A stretch of 64,000 nt of DNA from Sphingobacteriales bacterium (GTDB lineage: Bacteria > Bacteroidota > Bacteroidia > UKL13-3): the NCBI GenBank assembly GCA_021299635.1, contig JAJTFA010000001.1, positions 186,001 to 250,000 of the forward strand, read 5' to 3'. Under the pieces are notes generated by a model. It did not search any database and was not told where the DNA came from. It saw only the letters and a program-made list of their open reading frames with translations. This document shows positions 60,530-64,000 of the stretch, piece after piece. The position numbers were made by a program, and so were the translations under genes. The number at the start of each line of letters is the position of its first letter. The stretch's first letter is position 1.

Positions 60530-60952
60530 TTATTTATTTTTAACATACAATCCCTGCACCCAATCCGGAATAGCAACAGCCCTCCCGTTTTGCAATTCAA
60601 CAAGGGTAAAGTAAAAATAGCCATTGCAGCATAACTTGTCGGATTTTCTATTCAGGATTTCAAACTCAACTTTCACATCGTTTTTCCGCACTTCTATAAT
60701 TCTCGTTCTAACACACATGGTATCGCCTAGTTTTAATGCACGTTTAAATTCGATAAAGCAGCTATTGGCTACCCAGCCCAGCCCCTTTTCCAAGTACACA
60801 TGCATGGGATTTCCGTAGCAGCGTTCCATCTGATCATATCTTGCGGCCAGCACATAATCTAGGTATCGTGTACTGTGCACGTGTTGAAACATATCTATGT
60901 CATCAGGTCTTACCTGCAATTCTGTTTCATAAAAAGTTGTATTGAGTTCCAT
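60530..60952 (-). CDS. Acyl-CoA thioesterase (4HBT hotdog fold)
   Basis: 140 residues. A single hotdog domain: ETELQVRPDDIDMFQHVHST (catalytic Asp region), RYLDYVLAARYDQMERCYGN, and RALKLGDTMCVRTRIIEV. It resembles the YbgC/4-hydroxybenzoyl-CoA thioesterase group. Substrate unknown. Its ATG shares one base with the stop of the PqqB-like gene (TAATG), so the two are coupled. Confidence 0.92.
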   Translation of the reverse strand: MELNTTFYETELQVRPDDIDMFQHVHSTRYLDYVLAARYDQMERCYGNPMHVYLEKGLGWVANSCFIEFKRALKLGDTMCVRTRIIEVRKNDVKVEFEILNRKSDKLCCNGYFYFTLVELQNGRAVAIPDWVQGLYVKNK

Positions 60953-61857
60953 TATTTTACCTGAATGATTTGACCTTGCTCAGCCAACTGAAATCCGCTA
61001 TTCTTAAGCAATAGCCCTTCAGAGCTTTTTTTACCTAATAAAGGATTGGTGTGATTCAAATGGATGAAATAAATTTTAGAGCTAACGGTCCTCAGAAACT
61101 GCATGCTCTCAATTACCAGCGGATGTGGAATCTCTGCCATGTTTCTGCCGGGCAATTCAGTTGCACTCCAGAAAGTGGCATCTACAAAAGCCAGATCAAC
61201 GCTGCTTAATAACGCTATTGCATTTGTATCCCATTTTTCCCATTTATCAATATCCGGTAAGTATAGGATATTCCTTTTACCTGTGGTAATCATAAACGCA
61301 GCTGTTTCACTAAACTCATCCCGGTGAGGAACCGTTAACGGAGTTACCTTTAAATCTTTTATCAAACCCTTTGTGCTATCTGCAGTTAATGGTATCAGCT
61401 GTATGTTTTTTAGCCGGACGAGTTGGCTCCATGGACCGTTATTTTCAAGATAGTTCTTCATACGGGGTAGCACATATACCGGAATAGATTTGCTCCCCAT
61501 GGCTTCTCTGCCCAGATGCATTAACCCGGAATAATGGCCCATATGTGCATGTGTTAAAAATATTCCGGCAAGCTTAATAGAATCATTTGTTTTTTGTTGG
61601 AGCAACTGCCATTGTTCCCTGAAATCAGGTGTGATATCAAACAGCCATGCTTCGTTGCTACTTTGGTTTATAATGGAAATGCAGGATACCCAACGTCTTT
61701 GTTCAGGATTATTCCATGCAGTTTTACAACAAGATTTATTGCAACCGGCTTGCGGATAGCCTCCATCTTGTGCCGTGCCCAATACCATCAGCTCAATTTG
61801 CTGTGCCTGCAAAAACATGCAAAGTAAAAGAAACGCTATGAGGCCAAGGGCTTTCAT
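60952..61857 (-). CDS. Exported PqqB-like metallo-beta-lactamase-fold hydrolase
   Basis: 301 residues from the ATG at 61857, which starts a signal peptide (KALGLIAFLLLCMFLQAQ); a start at 61875 would overlap the neighbour. PqqB-type features are LGTAQDGGYPQAGCNKSCCK (C39, C43, C44) and FLTHAHMGHYSGLMHLGREA. The metal motif is H103-A-H105-M-G-H108, with Gly in place of the usual Asp of HxHxDH. Later ligands include TVPHRDEFSETAAF and the C-terminal FIHLNHTNPL. No other pqq gene is nearby, so a PQQ role is doubtful. Confidence 0.87.
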   Translation of the reverse strand: MKALGLIAFLLLCMFLQAQQIELMVLGTAQDGGYPQAGCNKSCCKTAWNNPEQRRWVSCISIINQSSNEAWLFDITPDFREQWQLLQQKTNDSIKLAGIFLTHAHMGHYSGLMHLGREAMGSKSIPVYVLPRMKNYLENNGPWSQLVRLKNIQLIPLTADSTKGLIKDLKVTPLTVPHRDEFSETAAFMITTGKRNILYLPDIDKWEKWDTNAIALLSSVDLAFVDATFWSATELPGRNMAEIPHPLVIESMQFLRTVSSKIYFIHLNHTNPLLGKKSSEGLLLKNSGFQLAEQGQIIQVK

Positions 61858-61861
61858 ACAA

Positions 61862-62233
61862 TTAGTTATCTTCATTTCTTTTTACCAGCATAAAGTAATC
61901 GTGCTCCAATGGCAGGTAGCCATACTCATAGCAGAATACATAGGTTGCACCGGCCTTGGTTGTATAGGTATGGGTGTGGTAGGTAAAGCTAAATCCTTTG
62001 TCGAGTAGTTTTTGTCGTGTGGTTTTTGATTTACCTTCAACAGGATCAATTAATGATTCTATAATTTTTCTGTTCTTTCTAAGTGCATTATTAATATTGC
62101 GCATATGGGTGGTATCTGCCTTAAGTTGGTTGTTATAGGAGGTACGACACTGATCATCGCAGAACTTTTTATCGGCACGTCCCTTTAACTCACTGCCGCA
62201 ACTTAAACAGGTTTTAATATTTTTAGATTTCAT
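61862..62233 (-). CDS. Small zinc-ribbon protein, uncharacterised
   Basis: 123 residues from the ATG at 62233. The N-terminus has a C4 zinc finger (KTCLSCGSELKGRADKKFCD then DQCR), followed by basic helical sequence (RNINNALRKNRKIIESLIDP) and a beta-rich C-terminus with a His cluster (FSFTYHTHTYTTKAG). It may bind nucleic acid. The PqqB-like gene starts 4 bp after its stop, so they are probably one transcript with the thioesterase. Confidence 0.82.
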   Translation of the reverse strand: MKSKNIKTCLSCGSELKGRADKKFCDDQCRTSYNNQLKADTTHMRNINNALRKNRKIIESLIDPVEGKSKTTRQKLLDKGFSFTYHTHTYTTKAGATYVFCYEYGYLPLEHDYFMLVKRNEDN

Positions 62234-62421
62234 CAGCACTTTTGAACTTAGCTTGCAAAACGAATATAGGAAAAATGGGCTATTTTTCGCGGATGATATT
62301 GGTATCGTGCGTTAAAGCCTTACCCCGTAGAACCAACAACTAACTTTCAGCACTAATTTATGTGAACAATTTGTAGATTATCCAATACCCATGCAGCCTA
62401 TTTTGCGTGAAATTTGAAAAC

Positions 62422-62958
62422 ATGATTCTTTCAGACAAGCGTATTTTAGAGGAAATAGAAAAAGGCAATATTCTTATTGAGCCTTTTAAGCGAGAGTACC
62501 TCGGCACCAATTCTTATGACGTTCATTTAGGTCGCTACCTAGGAACTTATAAAGATAGGGTATTGGACGCCCGCGAGCACAACAAGATTGAAATATTTGA
62601 AATACCAACGGATGGTTTTGTGTTGCAACCCAACACACTATATCTTGGCGTAACTGCAGAGTATACAGAAACGCATGCCCATGTTCCTTTTTTGGAGGGC
62701 AAATCAAGCACAGGCCGTTTAGGAATTGATATTCATGCTACGGCTGGTAAGGGCGATGTAGGTTTCTGTAATACATGGACACTTGAAATTTCCTGCGCAC
62801 AACCGGTAAGAATTTATGCAGGTATGCCTATTGGACAGCTTATTTATTTTGCAGTAGAAGGAGACATTGAAACCATGTACAATAGCAAGAAAAACGCCAA
62901 GTACAACAAGCGCACAGTGAAGCCCGTGGAGAGCATGATGTGGAAGAACAAGTTCTAA
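62422..62958 (+). CDS. dcd: dCTP deaminase
   Basis: 178 residues from the ATG at 62422 (MILSDKRILEEIEKGNILIE), the usual start; a GTG at 62407 adds five residues. It turns dCTP to dUTP for thymidylate synthesis. Active-site blocks are LGTNSYDVHLGRYL (28-41), LEGKSSTGRLGIDIHATAGK (91-110), and TLEISCAQPVRIYAGMPIGQ with the catalytic E122. A TonB-receptor gene begins 13 bp after the stop on the same strand. Confidence 0.96.
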   Translation: MILSDKRILEEIEKGNILIEPFKREYLGTNSYDVHLGRYLGTYKDRVLDAREHNKIEIFEIPTDGFVLQPNTLYLGVTAEYTETHAHVPFLEGKSSTGRLGIDIHATAGKGDVGFCNTWTLEISCAQPVRIYAGMPIGQLIYFAVEGDIETMYNSKKNAKYNKRTVKPVESMMWKNKF

Positions 62959-62971
62959 GGTATACCTTGCC

Positions 62972-64000
62972 ATGAAAAGCTCGGTTGCTATCATAAGACT
63001 TCATTTTCTAGCTCTACTTACATTGGTTTGCTTAGCCGGCAAAGGCCAGCAGGTAAATAAAAATACCCTAAGTGGTTACATTCGTGAAAGTGGCAGCGGA
63101 GAGTTTTTAATTGGAGCGACAGTATATATACCCAAATATAAAAATGGCACGGTAGCCAATGTGTATGGTTTTTATTCAATAACACTACCGGCTGATACTT
63201 TTGAAATTATTGTATCATATGTAGGCTATACAACAAGAGCCTTTCGTATTGATTTGCGCTCACCCGTGAATTTTAATATTGATTTGGAACGAGCCACTAC
63301 TTTACAAGAGGTTGTTATTAGTGCCAATAAATACCAAAAGCAATCTGAAACCACACAAATGAGCGTGATTGAAATTCCGGTTTCTCAGGTTAAGGATATT
63401 CCTGCATTGTTGGGTGAGAAAGATGTGTTGAAGGTCATACAGCTCCTTCCCGGTGTTCAGAAAGGCAGTGAAGGCAATTCAGGTTTATATGTAAGAGGCG
63501 GAGGGCCTGACCAGAATCTGATTATTCTGGATGATGCAATCGTATATAATGCATTTCACTTATTTGGATTTTTTTCATTGTTTAATGGTGATGCGCTTAG
63601 AAGTATAGAATTGGTAAAGGGAGGTTTCCCGGCAAGGTATGGCGGTCGTCTATCATCTGTGCTCGATATGAGCATGAAAGAGGGCAATAAAGAAAGCTAT
63701 CATGGAGACGTAGGTATAGGGCTTATTTCAACCAGAGCTACTTTTGAAGGTCCGTTAAAAAAAACGAAATCTTCATTTCTGGTATCAGGAAGAAGGACCT
63801 ATGCCGATGCATTGTATCGTCCTTTTTTGCCATCAGGGTATGATGGCGGATATTACTTTTATGATTTAAATGTCAAGTTAAATTATGAATTTTCAGAAAA
63901 GGACAGGATTTATCTGAGTGGTTACTTCGGGCGAGATAAGTTCTTCTTCTCATCAAAAGAAGGGGCAAATTTGTTTGAAGGTGGAATCAATTGGGGGAAT
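62972..64000 (+). CDS. TonB-dependent receptor, N-terminal part, cut by window end
   Basis: The frame opens at the ATG at 62972 and stays open to the window edge (343 codons, no stop). The signal peptide is SSVAIIRLHFLALLTLVCLA with cleavage near GKGQ. A CarboxypepD_reg-like domain (about 34-115) has LSGYIRESGSGEFLIGATVY and VSYVGYTTRAFRIDL. The plug follows, with LQEVVISANKYQKQ, DVLKVIQLLPGVQKGSEGNS, LYVRGGGPDQNLIILDDAIV and FPARYGGRLSSVLDM. Barrel strands begin near the end. It imports an unknown ligand. It lies 13 bp after dcd. Confidence 0.92.
   Translation, partial: MKSSVAIIRLHFLALLTLVCLAGKGQQVNKNTLSGYIRESGSGEFLIGATVYIPKYKNGTVANVYGFYSITLPADTFEIIVSYVGYTTRAFRIDLRSPVNFNIDLERATTLQEVVISANKYQKQSETTQMSVIEIPVSQVKDIPALLGEKDVLKVIQLLPGVQKGSEGNSGLYVRGGGPDQNLIILDDAIVYNAFHLFGFFSLFNGDALRSIELVKGGFPARYGGRLSSVLDMSMKEGNKESYHGDVGIGLISTRATFEGPLKKTKSSFLVSGRRTYADALYRPFLPSGYDGGYYFYDLNVKLNYEFSEKDRIYLSGYFGRDKFFFSSKEGANLFEGGINWGN

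Noticed and set aside
60952-61857. Part of a PQQ biosynthesis cluster
   Set aside because: There is no pqqA, C, D or E in the window, the protein has a signal peptide, and the metal motif is altered.
1-64000. CRISPR arrays, tRNA or rRNA genes, insertion sequences, prophage or toxin-antitoxin pairs
   Set aside because: No regular repeat-spacer pattern, cloverleaf, transposase, integrase or phage structural gene was seen. Intergenic gaps are all under about 190 bp.

Overview
The window is a gene-dense chromosomal segment from a member of the Bacteroidota, most likely near Chitinophagales/Sphingobacteriales. The evidence is a gliding protein GldC, a secreted protein with a type IX secretion (T9SS) sorting domain, TonB-dependent and DUF5723 outer-membrane proteins, paired cox subunit III genes, several promoter matches of the form TTTG-N19-TAnnTTTG, and almost no Shine-Dalgarno sequences. 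No stretch longer than about 190 bases lacks a gene. I see no tRNA, rRNA, CRISPR array, insertion sequence or phage gene. The segment reads as core genome, with genes cut by the window edge at both ends.

Layout. 1-7415: a truncated YrdC/YciO-type gene, a SNF2 helicase, diaminopimelate epimerase with an unknown membrane protein, an HtrA protease and methylmalonyl-CoA epimerase. 7456-16385: a compact minus-strand aa3-type cytochrome c oxidase locus with subunits II (fused to a cytochrome c domain), I, III, III' and IV, both heme A synthesis enzymes (CtaA, CtaB), SCO, DUF420/CtaM-like, a CPMC thiol protein and DUF983. A WD40 protein lies upstream. 17719-24668: a small secreted protein, PIN-PhoH, GSCFA, an outer-membrane receptor-like protein, a DUF985 cupin, GldC and a MerR-type regulator. 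24703-31524: M23 peptidase, alaS, YebC, AIM24/TIGR00266, a short-chain dehydrogenase-like protein and Pcm. 31703-36220: an oxidoreductase, a lipoprotein overlapping a polyprenyl sugar transferase, an exonuclease and DUF423. 36308-43672: an uncharacterised three-gene envelope cluster, then accC. 43731-53180: a T9SS-exported LamG protein, FtcD, a beta-helix lipoprotein, a TIGR01777 epimerase divergent from a CarH-like B12 regulator, and DUF4412. 53196-64000: enoyl-CoA hydratase with ComEC, a small membrane protein, a cupin, M13 peptidase, a front-end desaturase, a thioesterase, a PqqB-like hydrolase, a zinc-ribbon protein, dcd and a truncated TonB-dependent receptor.

How the parts fit. The oxidase locus is close to a self-contained assembly line for an aerobic terminal oxidase: structural subunits, heme o then heme a synthesis, and copper delivery. 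Methylmalonyl-CoA epimerase implies the B12-dependent mutase pathway, so adenosylcobalamin is probably available to the CarH-like regulator at 51584-52486. That regulator carries the W-x9-EH light-sensor motif and the cobalt-ligand histidine motif, and is the most interesting single gene here. The envelope cluster at 36308-42132 is the best candidate for an undescribed system. The regulatory DNA also holds clear signals: a perfect 17-bp terminator stem that contains the -33 element of the ftcD promoter, a 12-bp inverted repeat between M23 and alaS, and a 20-bp palindrome before the lipoprotein-transferase pair.
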